Origin: Kiritimatiellia bacterium
GTDB lineage: Bacteria > Verrucomicrobiota > Kiritimatiellia > RFP12 > UBA1067
Length of the DNA: 5,698 nucleotides
Direction of reading: 5' to 3'
NCBI GenBank assembly: GCA_017521065.1
Contig: JAFXEA010000569.1
Coordinates: forward strand, 1-5,698
A program made the position numbers and the translations under genes. Below the pieces are notes generated by a model. That model had not been told where the DNA came from, did no database searches, and worked only from the letters and a program-made list of their open reading frames with translations. Of this stretch, positions 1-5,028 are shown in pieces. The number at the start of each line of letters is the position of its first letter. Within the stretch, counting starts at the first letter, position 1.

Positions 1-465
1 CAGACTGCTATTTTCCCGGGCGGCGAGCACGGCGGCCTTGAGCTCCATCGTGTCGCTCATCGTTTCGACGAGCACGAGATCGGCTCCCGCGGCGGCGCCG
101 CGCCTGACCGTTTCGGCGAACGCGTCGTAAGCGCGGTCGAAACCGAGATCGCCCGACGGCTTCAAAAGCCGGCCGGTGGGGCCCAGGTCGAGCGCAACCA
201 GTCCTTCGGGGCTGACGGCCTCGCGCGCGAGTTCAACCGCCGCCGTCACGACCTCCGCCACGGAAAACCGCCCGTGGTATTTAAGCGCGTTGGCGCCGAA
301 TGTGTTGGCGGCGACGATATCCGCTCCGGCGAGCGCGTACCGGCGATGGATGTCCAGCACTTTCTCGGGACGGACGATATTCCAGTCTTCCGGAACGTCT
401 CCGGCTTTGAGTCCGCAGGATTGCAGCATGGTGCCGAGCGCACCGTCGAGAAACGTGAATTTCAT
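1..465 (-). CDS. metH: Methionine synthase MetH, N-terminal homocysteine-binding domain (partial)
   Basis: The frame starts at ATG 463-465 and stays open for 155 residues to the left edge, so the C-terminal part is outside the window. The N-terminus reads MKFTFLDGALGTMLQ, the signature of the homocysteine S-methyltransferase barrel. Later landmarks are GADIVAANTFGAN (about 47-59), ALDLGPTG (about 91-98) and VLVETMSDTMELKAAVLAAR (about 131-150). In this family a zinc held by three cysteines activates the homocysteine thiol; those cysteines lie beyond the edge and cannot be checked. The start is well supported: a strong Shine-Dalgarno (GAGGTGG on the minus strand, 470-476) precedes it, and the ATG overlaps the stop of the upstream gene in an ATGA junction, implying translational coupling. 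Because the reactivation domain is a separate upstream gene, this MetH is probably a split-type enzyme. A stand-alone homocysteine methyltransferase cannot be excluded from this fragment, but the neighbours favour cobalamin-dependent MetH. Confidence 0.9.
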   Translation of the reverse strand, partial: MKFTFLDGALGTMLQSCGLKAGDVPEDWNIVRPEKVLDIHRRYALAGADIVAANTFGANALKYHGRFSVAEVVTAAVELAREAVSPEGLVALDLGPTGRLLKPSGDLGFDRAYDAFAETVRRGAAAGADLVLVETMSDTMELKAAVLAARENSSL

Positions 466-938
466 TTTACCACCTCGCAGACGGCCGTGACGCTTTTTGT
501 CGGCAAAAGAGTCATGGAATCCGTAAATGAAACGCCGATGCGCCTGGGGGCGTCGAGCCGTTCGATGATTTCGCGGTTCAGCTGAAGCCCCATTTCACCG
601 TAGCCGGGCGAACGGCGCATCTTCAGATTTTCGCCCTCCGCCAGCGTCGCGCGGATATCCCTTTCAATGCCGTCCATCGTCTTTTCGACCGCCGCCGTTC
701 CGATCGCCTGGGCGATTAGCGCGTCGGCCGCGCCGGTCGCGGCGAGCCGACGCTGCCAGCGGTCGAAGGCGCCGCCGACGGTGCCGCAAAGCAGGAATCT
801 GACTCCGTCGCGGAGAAAAACGCCGCGCGGCTCAAGCGGAGCTTCGGCGATGAGCGCGAGCGTACGCCGCTTGAGTTCATCGCCGATCTCCCCGCCGCAG
901 CCGAGATAAACGGCCACCTCTTCGAATGAAAGCTCCAT
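462..938 (-). CDS. Stand-alone methionine synthase reactivation (AdoMet-binding) domain protein
   Basis: This 158-aa protein matches the C-terminal activation domain of cobalamin-dependent methionine synthase, here as a separate polypeptide. The AdoMet-binding signature RxxxGY is visible as R108-R-S-P-G-Y113, followed by the typical GEMGLQLNREIIERLDA helix and an SFTDSMTLLPTKSV segment (about 137-149). In the family, this domain binds AdoMet and, with a reductant, remethylates cob(II)alamin that has dropped out of the MetH cycle. A free-standing version is known in Thermotoga (TM0269), so the split itself is not new. The N-terminal 100 residues are alanine-rich and helical, without a recognised catalytic motif. 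The gene starts 1 bp after the metF stop, and its TGA overlaps the metH ATG, so it is the middle gene of a three-gene operon. No strong Shine-Dalgarno precedes its ATG, which suggests it depends on translation of metF. Confidence 0.88.
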   Translation of the reverse strand: MELSFEEVAVYLGCGGEIGDELKRRTLALIAEAPLEPRGVFLRDGVRFLLCGTVGGAFDRWQRRLAATGAADALIAQAIGTAAVEKTMDGIERDIRATLAEGENLKMRRSPGYGEMGLQLNREIIERLDAPRRIGVSFTDSMTLLPTKSVTAVCEVVK

Positions 939-939
939 C

Positions 940-1800
940 TCAGCCGTTCAGAATGCCTTTCAGGTTCGCCATGATCCGTCTGGCGACGTCGGGCTTGTTC
1001 ATCGTGTATACGTGGACGGCTTTGACGCCGTCGGCGAAAAGGTCGACGATCTGCTCGGTCGCATAGGCGACGCCCGCCGAAAGCATGGCGGCCGGGTCGT
1101 CACCGAAACGGTCGACGATGGCGCGGAAGCGCGGCGGCAGCACCGTGCCGGAGAGTCTGCAGATGCGCGAAATCTGCCTGCCGTTGGTGACCGGCATGAT
1201 GCCGGCGATGACCGGGATCGTTATTCCGGCATTGCGCAGACGGGCGAGATAGCGGAAGTAGACGTTGTTGTCGAAAAACATCTGGGTGGTAAGAAAATCA
1301 AGCCCCGCGTCGACTTTGGCCTTCAGATATCCGATGTCGGATTCAATATGCTCGCATTCAGGATGGCATTCGGGATAGCAGGCGCCGCCGAGGCAGAAGC
1401 TGGACGGCCGCAGTGAGCGGACGAGATCGGCGGCATGGGCGAAGTCGCGTCCGCCGGCGCCGCCGTCAGGAGCGTCGCCGCGCAGACAGAGGACGTTTTC
1501 GATTCCGGCCCTGCGCAGCGCCTGGATTTCCGCGGCGATCTTCTCTCTAGTCGAGCCGAGGCAGGTCAAATGCGCGAGCGCCGGGACTCCGCAGGCATTC
1601 TGCACATGCTCCGCGAGCGCGACGGTGTTGGCGTTCGCGCCGCCGCCGGCGCCGTAGGTGACCGAAATGAACGACGGTTTTTCCCCGGCGAGTTCCTTAA
1701 CCGCGTCCAGGACCGGCTCCATCGGCGCGTCGCGCCTGGGCGGAAAGACTTCGAACGAAACCGAGTATCCGTCGCCTGAAAGGATATCCTTTATTCTCAT
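940..1800 (-). CDS. metF: 5,10-methylenetetrahydrofolate reductase
   Basis: The 286-aa product has the length and motifs of bacterial MetF, a cytoplasmic FAD enzyme that reduces 5,10-methylene-THF to 5-methyl-THF, the methyl donor for MetH. Visible motifs in order: SFEVFPPR (15-22), with E17 at the position of the catalytic glutamate; SVTYGAGG (46-53); HLTCLGSTR (77-85); LRGD (106-109), with D109 at the conserved folate/flavin-contacting aspartate; TTQMFFDN (171-178); AGIMPV (199-204); and HVYTMNK (263-269) near the end. A cysteine-rich insertion, CYPECHPECE (141-150), sits where family members carry a GCYPEGHPE-type loop. The ATG is preceded by GGAG, but only 2 nt lie between it and the ATG, which is tight. 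It is the first gene of the operon with the reactivation protein and metH, and those partners make the methionine-cycle assignment firm. Confidence 0.96.
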   Translation of the reverse strand: MRIKDILSGDGYSVSFEVFPPRRDAPMEPVLDAVKELAGEKPSFISVTYGAGGGANANTVALAEHVQNACGVPALAHLTCLGSTREKIAAEIQALRRAGIENVLCLRGDAPDGGAGGRDFAHAADLVRSLRPSSFCLGGACYPECHPECEHIESDIGYLKAKVDAGLDFLTTQMFFDNNVYFRYLARLRNAGITIPVIAGIMPVTNGRQISRICRLSGTVLPPRFRAIVDRFGDDPAAMLSAGVAYATEQIVDLFADGVKAVHVYTMNKPDVARRIMANLKGILNG

Positions 1801-1831
1801 AGCTCCGTAATTAAACTACTTTCAACGCGGC

Positions 1832-1879
1832 GCGTCAACGGCGACGCTCAGATTTTTGGAACAACTGGGGAGAGACCCC
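1832..1879 (-). other. metF leader: two small stem-loops
   Basis: If transcription starts near 1880, the leader begins with a 4-bp GGGG/CCCC stem closing a 5-nt loop (1867-1879). It then has a 5-bp GCGTC/GACGC stem with a 6-nt loop (1832-1847). I do not recognise a SAM or cobalamin riboswitch; about 80 nt is too short for SAM-I or cobalamin types, and their conserved boxes are absent. Neither stem is followed by a T tract. Confidence 0.3.
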
Positions 1880-1886
1880 GAAAAGA

Positions 1887-1923
1887 ATTATAATTTCGCG
1901 CATTTACCGATTGATTTTGTCAA
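1887..1923 (-). promoter_or_regulatory. Candidate metF operon promoter
   Basis: On the minus strand there is a perfect TATAAT at 1887-1892 and a perfect TTGACA at 1918-1923, but they are 25 bp apart, too far for an ordinary sigma-70 pair. The hexamer 17 bp upstream of TATAAT is not -35-like. Transcription from this -10 would start near 1880 and give a leader of about 80 nt. Either the -10 works with an activator, or one of the two boxes is chance. Confidence 0.35.
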
Positions 1924-1970
1924 ATAGCACAATTCAGGTAGTATATAAGATTTCGTCCGCACCATAATCT

Positions 1971-2049
1971 TGAGAATCAGTCCAAACCATATTCTCATTA
2001 ATCCGCCGTCCCCTCAGAACCGTGAGAATCATTCCGAAGAGAATTCTCA
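1971..2049. repeat. Two copies of a 27-bp inverted-repeat unit
   Basis: TGAGAAT and ATTCTCA form perfect 7-bp inverted arms at 1971-1977/1991-1997 and again at 2023-2029/2043-2049. Both pairs are separated by exactly 13 nt, and the units start 52 bp apart. The spacers are related (CAGTCCAAACCAT and CATTCCGAAGAGA agree at 7 of 13 positions), so these are duplicated units and not two chance palindromes. They could be paired protein-binding sites or RNA stem-loops. They lie upstream of the candidate metF -10 in metF orientation. Confidence 0.75.
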
Positions 2050-2286
2050 TTTCCCGAATGACACAAGACCATAGTTTGCGAACTGTATCCAAGAGAGGCG
2101 TTACCACCGCATTTATAAATCCGGTGGCAGGGAATTTCGAGGAACCTTCATAGGAAGCTGTCGAAAAGTTCGCCTGAAATACAGGGGGCAACAACTGAAA
2201 TGATTCAACCGCCTTTATTCCTATAAGATTCCTAACCTTCGCCCAAGCTTCAGTCAGAATCAGGACTATCTAAGATACTGAAAATA

Positions 2287-2339
2287 GTTTGATCATTGGC
2301 TTATGTTTGCCGATTTTGAGAGCCATTCCTGTTTTCAAC
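2287..2339 (+). repeat. 53-bp direct repeat, copy A
   Basis: This stretch, beginning AGTTTGATCATTGGC and ending CCTGTTTTCAA, is identical over 53 nt to 4712-4764. Weaker similarity continues into both flanks: ACTGAAA lies just upstream in both, and a related TATCCATC/TACCATCC lies just downstream. A 39-nt diverged copy is at 3217-3255. It lies about 100 bp upstream of the regulator operator. On the minus strand it reads ENRNGSQNRQT then stop, in the same frame as copy C. Confidence 0.9.
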
Positions 2340-2439
2340 AGTATCCATCTCGGCGATAGGCCTTAAAAGCATTAAGCCCCTACGCCCCAAATATCATCCC
2401 TCAAAATCCCCCACATTCACACTGTTTGACATGTCCATA

Positions 2440-2465
2440 GTTTATAAACAATGAACATTGTTTAT
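2440..2465. promoter_or_regulatory. Palindromic operator of the winged-helix regulator
   Basis: ATAAACAATG (2444-2453) and CATTGTTTAT (2456-2465) are perfect 10-bp inverted arms around a 2-nt AA centre. A second overlapping palindrome, GTTTATAAAC, occupies 2440-2449, so the half-site GTTTAT/ATAAAC occurs three times; the two forward copies are 20 bp apart. The 22-bp palindrome covers the -35 region and spacer and reaches the TG of the extended -10. A protein bound here would block RNA polymerase. The adjacent gene encodes a DNA-binding protein, so autorepression is the simplest reading. Confidence 0.75.
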
Positions 2466-2473
2466 GGTATAAT
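2465..2473 (+). promoter_or_regulatory. Extended -10 promoter of the winged-helix regulator
   Basis: TGGTATAAT is a perfect extended -10 (TGn plus TATAAT at 2468-2473). The hexamer 17 bp upstream, TAAACA at 2445-2450, is a poor -35, as is usual for extended -10 promoters. Transcription should start near 2480, giving a leader of about 19 nt carrying AAAGGAG at 2482-2488. This rules out translation starts at 2451 and 2475. Confidence 0.75.
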
Positions 2474-2498
2474 AATGTGCCAAAGGAGTAACAATGTC

Positions 2499-3086
2499 AT
2501 GGAGATATGGAAGATTTGCCGTGCCCTCAATAATCCGATACGACTTAAGCTTTTGCGTGAAATAATGACTTCGCCAAAGCATGCGCAGAACGTCGTACCG
2601 GCTGGCGAACGCATCGGTTGCAAGAAGTCCATCACAAGCCAATATCTCAAGAAGCTTGCAGAAGCGGGGCTGCTATCTGTGAAACGGTCAGGACGCTACG
2701 CCTTTTGTTCATCCTCAAATCTGCGGCGATCCCCTGTCGCCCGGCTTCAGCTTGCGCTTTCCGAGTTTTTTGCAGAGACACACCCCACTTCAGATGATGA
2801 TGCCGTCTCAGCAGCAATCAATGCCCTTTCACATCATGGTCGCGTCAATATACTTCAAATCATTGCCGGACAAGACGGAATCAATTTCTCCAATCTCGCC
2901 AAATCAACTGATTACCCGTTTGCCACCCTTCGCAGACAACTAGGAGTTTTAATCGAGGCTGGCATAATAGCGACAGGTGAAGATGCAAACGGTGTTCGTA
3001 CATATTCACTATCCTCGCACCTCTCGCAGCTTCCTTTTGTCCTCGTGTCTCTCGCACTCGACCACCGCCTTACCCCAAATGGTTAA
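2499..3086 (+). CDS. Tandem winged-helix (ArsR-like) transcriptional regulator
   Basis: From ATG 2499 the product is 195 aa with two winged-helix DNA-binding domains in a row. Domain 1 (about 1-75) begins ICRALNNPIRLKLLREI, has a recognition-helix segment KSITSQYLKKLAEAGLL (43-59) and a wing SVKRSGRYAFC. Domain 2 (about 102-175) repeats this plan: INALSHHGRVNILQII, then FATLRRQLGVLIEAGII (141-157), then ATGEDANGVRTYSLSS as wing. The ALNNPIRLKLL/ALSHHGRVNILQI match points to internal duplication. I see no paired-cysteine metal site of classical ArsR sensors, so the inducer is unknown. The reading frame is open from 2451, but ATGs at 2451 and 2475 fall inside or next to the promoter; 2499 follows AAAGGAG by 10 nt. 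The gene stands alone, divergent from metF and convergent with the DUF4143 gene. It probably represses itself through the palindrome at 2444-2465. No clear terminator follows. Confidence 0.8.
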   Translation: MEIWKICRALNNPIRLKLLREIMTSPKHAQNVVPAGERIGCKKSITSQYLKKLAEAGLLSVKRSGRYAFCSSSNLRRSPVARLQLALSEFFAETHPTSDDDAVSAAINALSHHGRVNILQIIAGQDGINFSNLAKSTDYPFATLRRQLGVLIEAGIIATGEDANGVRTYSLSSHLSQLPFVLVSLALDHRLTPNG

Positions 3087-3179
3087 TGGATAGCAGTTAA
3101 CGTCTGCCCAAAATTCAAATTCTCCCTTCAATTTCCTGAATTAGATTGTTCGCCCACTCAACTTGCTTAGTCTACAGTT

Positions 3180-3211
3180 GGAACACATAGGAACACACAG
3201 GGTCAGCCCCT
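3180..3211. repeat. Tandem GGAACACA repeat plus small REP-like hairpin
   Basis: GGAACACATA (3180-3189) is followed directly by GGAACACACA (3190-3199). Then comes AGGG-TCAGC-CCCT (3199-3211), a 4-bp stem with a 5-nt loop. This arrangement next to repeat copy B recalls short palindromes mobilised by Y1 (RAYT-type) transposases, but no transposase gene is in the window, so this origin is only a suggestion. The rest of the 3087-3330 spacer shows no gene and no convincing terminator for either convergent gene. Confidence 0.45.
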
Positions 3212-3216
3212 AAAAG

Positions 3217-3255
3217 AGTTTGATTATTGACCTATGTTTGCCGATTTTGAGGGCT
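3217..3255 (+). repeat. 53-bp repeat, diverged and shortened copy B
   Basis: Thirty-four of 39 positions match copies A and C, and all five differences are transitions. Similarity stops after GAGGGCT, where A and C continue for 14 more identical bases. The upstream AAAG is shared with copy C but not with A. The copy lies in the spacer between the convergent regulator and DUF4143 genes, in the same orientation as the other two. Confidence 0.75.
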
Positions 3256-3330
3256 AGTGGAGTACTCAAAACTTGAAACCAGAAGCCATCAACGCAAGCC
3301 TCCAATTCAAACTCGAAACTCCAACTAAAT

Positions 3331-4542
3331 TCACACCAACACTTTCAACAGGTCGAGTGCGGAGATTTTGATTGGCATTCCGATGAATTCTGTCGGAACC
3401 AAACTGCTGGCAGGCGCGTCTATTGCAACCTGAAATGCATATGGAACGGCAAGAGTTTTCTGGAATTCAGCCAAGGCTGGACTCAACCCATCCTTTGCGG
3501 ATGTTTTGCATTCAACAAGCATGAAAGGAGTTTTGTCCTTCGAGATGAGAAAATCAACTTCTTTTTGCTGCTTGGTGCGAAGATAATGGAGTGCAAAGTC
3601 GCCAAGTCCCGAATCCGTCCACCAATGTACGGCCTTGAGGAGATGAGAAGCGATGAAATTCTCATTCCTTGCCCCTTCATCAAGCACAAGACTCCAGTCC
3701 CAGAGATACGCTTTGGGTTGCTTGCGTATGGAGTTTGCGACATTTGCGAACCACGGCGTCACCGTATAGCAATAATACACCGACTCCAGCACCCCAATCC
3801 ATGCTTTGACGGTATCGGGCGTTACAGCAAGATCTGTCGCCAAAGATGCATAATTAACGCCTCCACCGACACGGGCGGCAAGCAGTTCGGCAAGAGCCCG
3901 CAAACCACGCAAATCCTGAACACGGCTCATATCTCGGATATCTTCTTCAAAAAGCTTTTCAAGCCGCATACGCTTCCATTGATTGCAAAAACGGTCATTG
4001 CCCTTGAGAAACGGCTCCGGATAACCGCCAAAACGCATGAGCGCGTTCATGTCATCCTCCGATACATGCTGCGGATTCTGAAAAATGGCGTCCAGATTAG
4101 CATCCGCCCCTCCAAGCTCGCCCATGCTCAACGGATGAACTCGATAGGGGAAATAGCGCCCCATCATACTGTCGCCCCCTCGTTTATAAACATCTAGTCT
4201 AGCACTTCCAGTAACAAGCACCTTAATCTTTCTGTTGTCAGCATAGACATCGAAAAAACCCTTAAGAAAATTTTTCCATTTAGGGAACTTGTGCAATTCA
4301 TCAAAAAGAATACCTTTTTGCGCCTTGACCGGATCTGACAAATCTGCAATCGTCGCAATCCTGTCGGCACCTCCAGCTATTGCAAGGGCATCTGCCGTTT
4401 TATCATAGTTGAAACAAGCAGCCCCCGGCAACACATTTGCTGCAAGAGTCGTTTTTCCAACCTGACGAGGTCCCGACAAGAATACCATTTGTCTATTGTT
4501 GACAAAATGATCAACTATCAAACTCTCATATATTCGCTTCAT
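3331..4542 (-). CDS. AAA+ ATPase, DUF4143 family
   Basis: From ATG 4540-4542 the product is 403 aa, the usual size for this family. Domain order: P-loop ATPase with Walker A GPRQVGKT (24-31), Walker B GILFDE (77-82) and sensor-like VLVTGSAR (108-115), followed by GRYFPYRVHPLSMGEL (128-143). Next comes a winged-helix/DUF4143 segment (about 190-265). The C-terminal region is nuclease-like, with D330 in KEVDFLI and E344-x-K346 in LVECKTS, the D...ExK spacing of PD-(D/E)xK folds. The family is widespread, mobile and poorly understood; ATP-driven action on DNA or protein is inferred, not shown. The frame extends upstream to a TTG at 4578 (ATG at 4570-4572), but those codons lie in the promoter. 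Also, MKRIYESLIVDHF followed by the P-loop matches how family members begin. No Shine-Dalgarno precedes any start. The gene is monocistronic, divergent from the ORF6N gene. Confidence 0.88.
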   Translation of the reverse strand: MKRIYESLIVDHFVNNRQMVFLSGPRQVGKTTLAANVLPGAACFNYDKTADALAIAGGADRIATIADLSDPVKAQKGILFDELHKFPKWKNFLKGFFDVYADNRKIKVLVTGSARLDVYKRGGDSMMGRYFPYRVHPLSMGELGGADANLDAIFQNPQHVSEDDMNALMRFGGYPEPFLKGNDRFCNQWKRMRLEKLFEEDIRDMSRVQDLRGLRALAELLAARVGGGVNYASLATDLAVTPDTVKAWIGVLESVYYCYTVTPWFANVANSIRKQPKAYLWDWSLVLDEGARNENFIASHLLKAVHWWTDSGLGDFALHYLRTKQQKEVDFLISKDKTPFMLVECKTSAKDGLSPALAEFQKTLAVPYAFQVAIDAPASSLVPTEFIGMPIKISALDLLKVLV

Positions 4543-4549
4543 GCGGGCA

Positions 4550-4578
4550 ATTATACCATATTGAACTTCCATTCTCAA
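4550..4578 (-). promoter_or_regulatory. DUF4143 gene promoter, probably leaderless
   Basis: On the minus strand, TTGAGA (4573-4578) and TATAAT (4550-4555) are separated by exactly 17 bp, and TGG precedes the -10, giving TGGTATAAT. This is a near-consensus sigma-70 promoter. Only 7 nt lie between the -10 and the ATG at 4540-4542, so transcription should begin at or next to the start codon, leaving no room for a Shine-Dalgarno. Confidence 0.8.
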
Positions 4579-4640
4579 TTACCAAAAACGACCCTACTCG
4601 TTTTTGGTAATTACTAAAACAGATTGGCCTCGTTTTTGGT
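4577..4640. promoter_or_regulatory. Operator array: 15-bp inverted repeat plus third half-site
   Basis: AATTACCAAAAACGA (4577-4591) and TCGTTTTTGGTAATT (4598-4612) are perfect 15-bp inverted arms around CCCTAC. A third half-site, CTCGTTTTTGGT, is at 4629-4640, exactly 32 bp (about three helical turns) from its copy at 4597-4608. The inner end of the array overlaps the -35 box of the DUF4143 promoter. No T tract follows on either strand, so a terminator is unlikely. The motif differs from the regulator palindrome at 2444-2465, so a different protein probably binds here. Confidence 0.75.
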
Positions 4641-4711
4641 CGCTGCCATAGGCAGGATAGAATCTTTTTATAGATATTGCAATGAAATGTTTGAGGATCA
4701 AGAACTGAAAG

Positions 4712-4764
4712 AGTTTGATCATTGGCTTATGTTTGCCGATTTTGAGAGCCATTCCTGTTTTCAA
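4712..4764 (+). repeat. 53-bp direct repeat, copy C
   Basis: Identical over 53 nt to 2287-2339, in the same orientation, about 2.4 kb away. It lies between the DUF4143 operator and the small minus-strand reading frame, and supplies the last 11 residues and the stop codon of that frame. Its upstream AAAGAGTTTGAT is shared with copy B. Confidence 0.9.
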
Positions 4765-4963
4765 TACCATCCAACATCATTCTTCGTAGAAAAAGATGCA
4801 ACACATCTTCGACAGCAACGCGGACAGGGTAGAAATCTGATGGCTCTATTTCGGAATTTTTGTTTAACTCGCCTGCGGCACCCGCCGCTGGCGAAATCTG
4901 GGTACAAAAAAAGCGCGTCGTTTCCGACGCGCCTGAGGCTTGGTTTTGGGGTTGTTGTTTCAT
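4727..4963 (-). CDS. Possible small protein or gene remnant, 78 aa, unknown
   Basis: The case for translation is the start: AAGGAG (4970-4975) lies 6 nt before the ATG, the best ribosome-binding site in the accessory region. The first residues are MKQQPQNQASGASETTRFF, and codons for ASETTRFF form the stem and T tract of the hairpin at 4906-4932. A transcript reaching this start might therefore end after about 20 codons. The rest (alanine- and glycine-rich, then LFLRRMMLDGIENRNGSQNRQT) is not recognised and ends inside repeat copy C, so the C-terminus looks like a fusion to repeat DNA. No promoter is evident. Possible readings are a short leader peptide before an attenuator, the stranded first codons of a lost gene (the polar leader before RFF resembles type II pseudopilin leaders, but no FTLIELLVV-type segment follows), or chance. 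Confidence 0.3.
   Translation of the reverse strand: MKQQPQNQASGASETTRFFCTQISPAAGAAGELNKNSEIEPSDFYPVRVAVEDVLHLFLRRMMLDGIENRNGSQNRQT
4869..4894. other. GC-rich stem-loop
   Basis: TCGCC-T-GCGGC (4869-4879) pairs with GCCGC-T-GGCGA (4884-4894) around ACCC, two 5-bp blocks separated by a T/T mismatch. It is a GC-rich island in AT-rich surroundings. Neither side has a T tract, so it is not an obvious terminator. It follows the terminator at 4906-4932 in minus-strand order. Confidence 0.5.
4906..4932 (-). terminator. Rho-independent terminator, minus strand
   Basis: GCGCGTCG and CGACGCGC (4913-4920 and 4925-4932) form a perfect 8-bp GC-rich stem. Read on the minus strand the loop is GAAA and the stem is followed by seven Ts (4906-4912), the textbook layout. 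No complete gene lies upstream on the minus strand: it sits inside the first codons of the small frame starting at 4963, and the nearest gene to the right is on the plus strand. Confidence 0.75.
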
Positions 4964-4988
4964 GGATTTCTCCTTGGTTTTTTATTAG

Positions 4989-5017
4989 AAAACCCTGCCG
5001 ACACTCGCCGGACAGGG
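4989..5017 (-). terminator. Second terminator-like hairpin, minus strand
   Basis: CCCTG-CCG (4993-5000) pairs with CGG-A-CAGGG (5009-5017) with one bulged A and an 8-nt loop. On the minus strand the stem is followed by TTTT (4989-4992). It lies just upstream of the ORF6N promoter on the opposite strand, with no visible minus-strand gene to terminate. It could instead shield the DUF4143 side from antisense transcription. Confidence 0.5.
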
Positions 5018-5028
5018 CATAACGAAAA

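Larger units (their letters stand above)
1801..2439. other. Long intergenic spacer, no convincing gene
   Basis: About 640 bp separate metF from the regulator promoter, and composition falls from GC-rich to AT-richer here. The only sizeable reading frame (minus strand, 1934-2194) needs a TTG start without a Shine-Dalgarno and runs through the inverted repeats, so I do not call it. Its content is the metF promoter and leader, two inverted-repeat units (1971-2049), the 53-bp repeat copy (2287-2339) and a small imperfect hairpin at 2359-2378 (CTTAA/TTAAG extended by GG/CC across a bulge). Confidence 0.6.

Noticed and set aside
1801..1886. SAM or cobalamin riboswitch in the metF leader
   Set aside because: Methionine genes made this worth checking, but the leader is about 80 nt, the conserved SAM-I and cobalamin boxes are absent, and there is no terminator-like fold.
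1934..2194. 86-aa minus-strand reading frame upstream of metF
   Set aside because: TTG start, no ribosome-binding site, and its C-terminal half is the inverted-repeat units read as protein.
2451..2498. Longer N-terminus for the regulator (ATG at 2451 or 2475)
   Set aside because: These codons overlap the palindrome and -10 box, and there is no Shine-Dalgarno before them. ATG 2499 follows AAAGGAG and begins the conserved domain.
3565..4197. 210-aa plus-strand frame opposite the DUF4143 gene
   Set aside because: It is the antisense of a gene with clear Walker motifs and has no features of its own.
4543..4578. Longer N-terminus for the DUF4143 protein (TTG 4578 or ATG 4572)
   Set aside because: These codons coincide with the -35 and extended -10, and family members begin shortly before the P-loop.
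4594..4752. 52-aa minus-strand frame starting in repeat copy C (MALKIGKHKPMIKLF...)
   Set aside because: The frame stays open in all three repeat copies, but AGGA touches the ATG directly, the start codon is lost in copy B, and the end lies in the DUF4143 operator.
2287..4764. CRISPR array
   Set aside because: Only three repeat copies, 0.9-1.5 kb apart, with genes between them.
4624..5022. 132-aa plus-strand reading frame across the 4.6-5.0 kb spacer
   Set aside because: It needs a TTG start without a Shine-Dalgarno and runs through the operator, repeat copy C and both terminators. No recognisable domain; the stretch FDHWLMFADFESH is simply repeat DNA, which is interrupted by stops in copy B.
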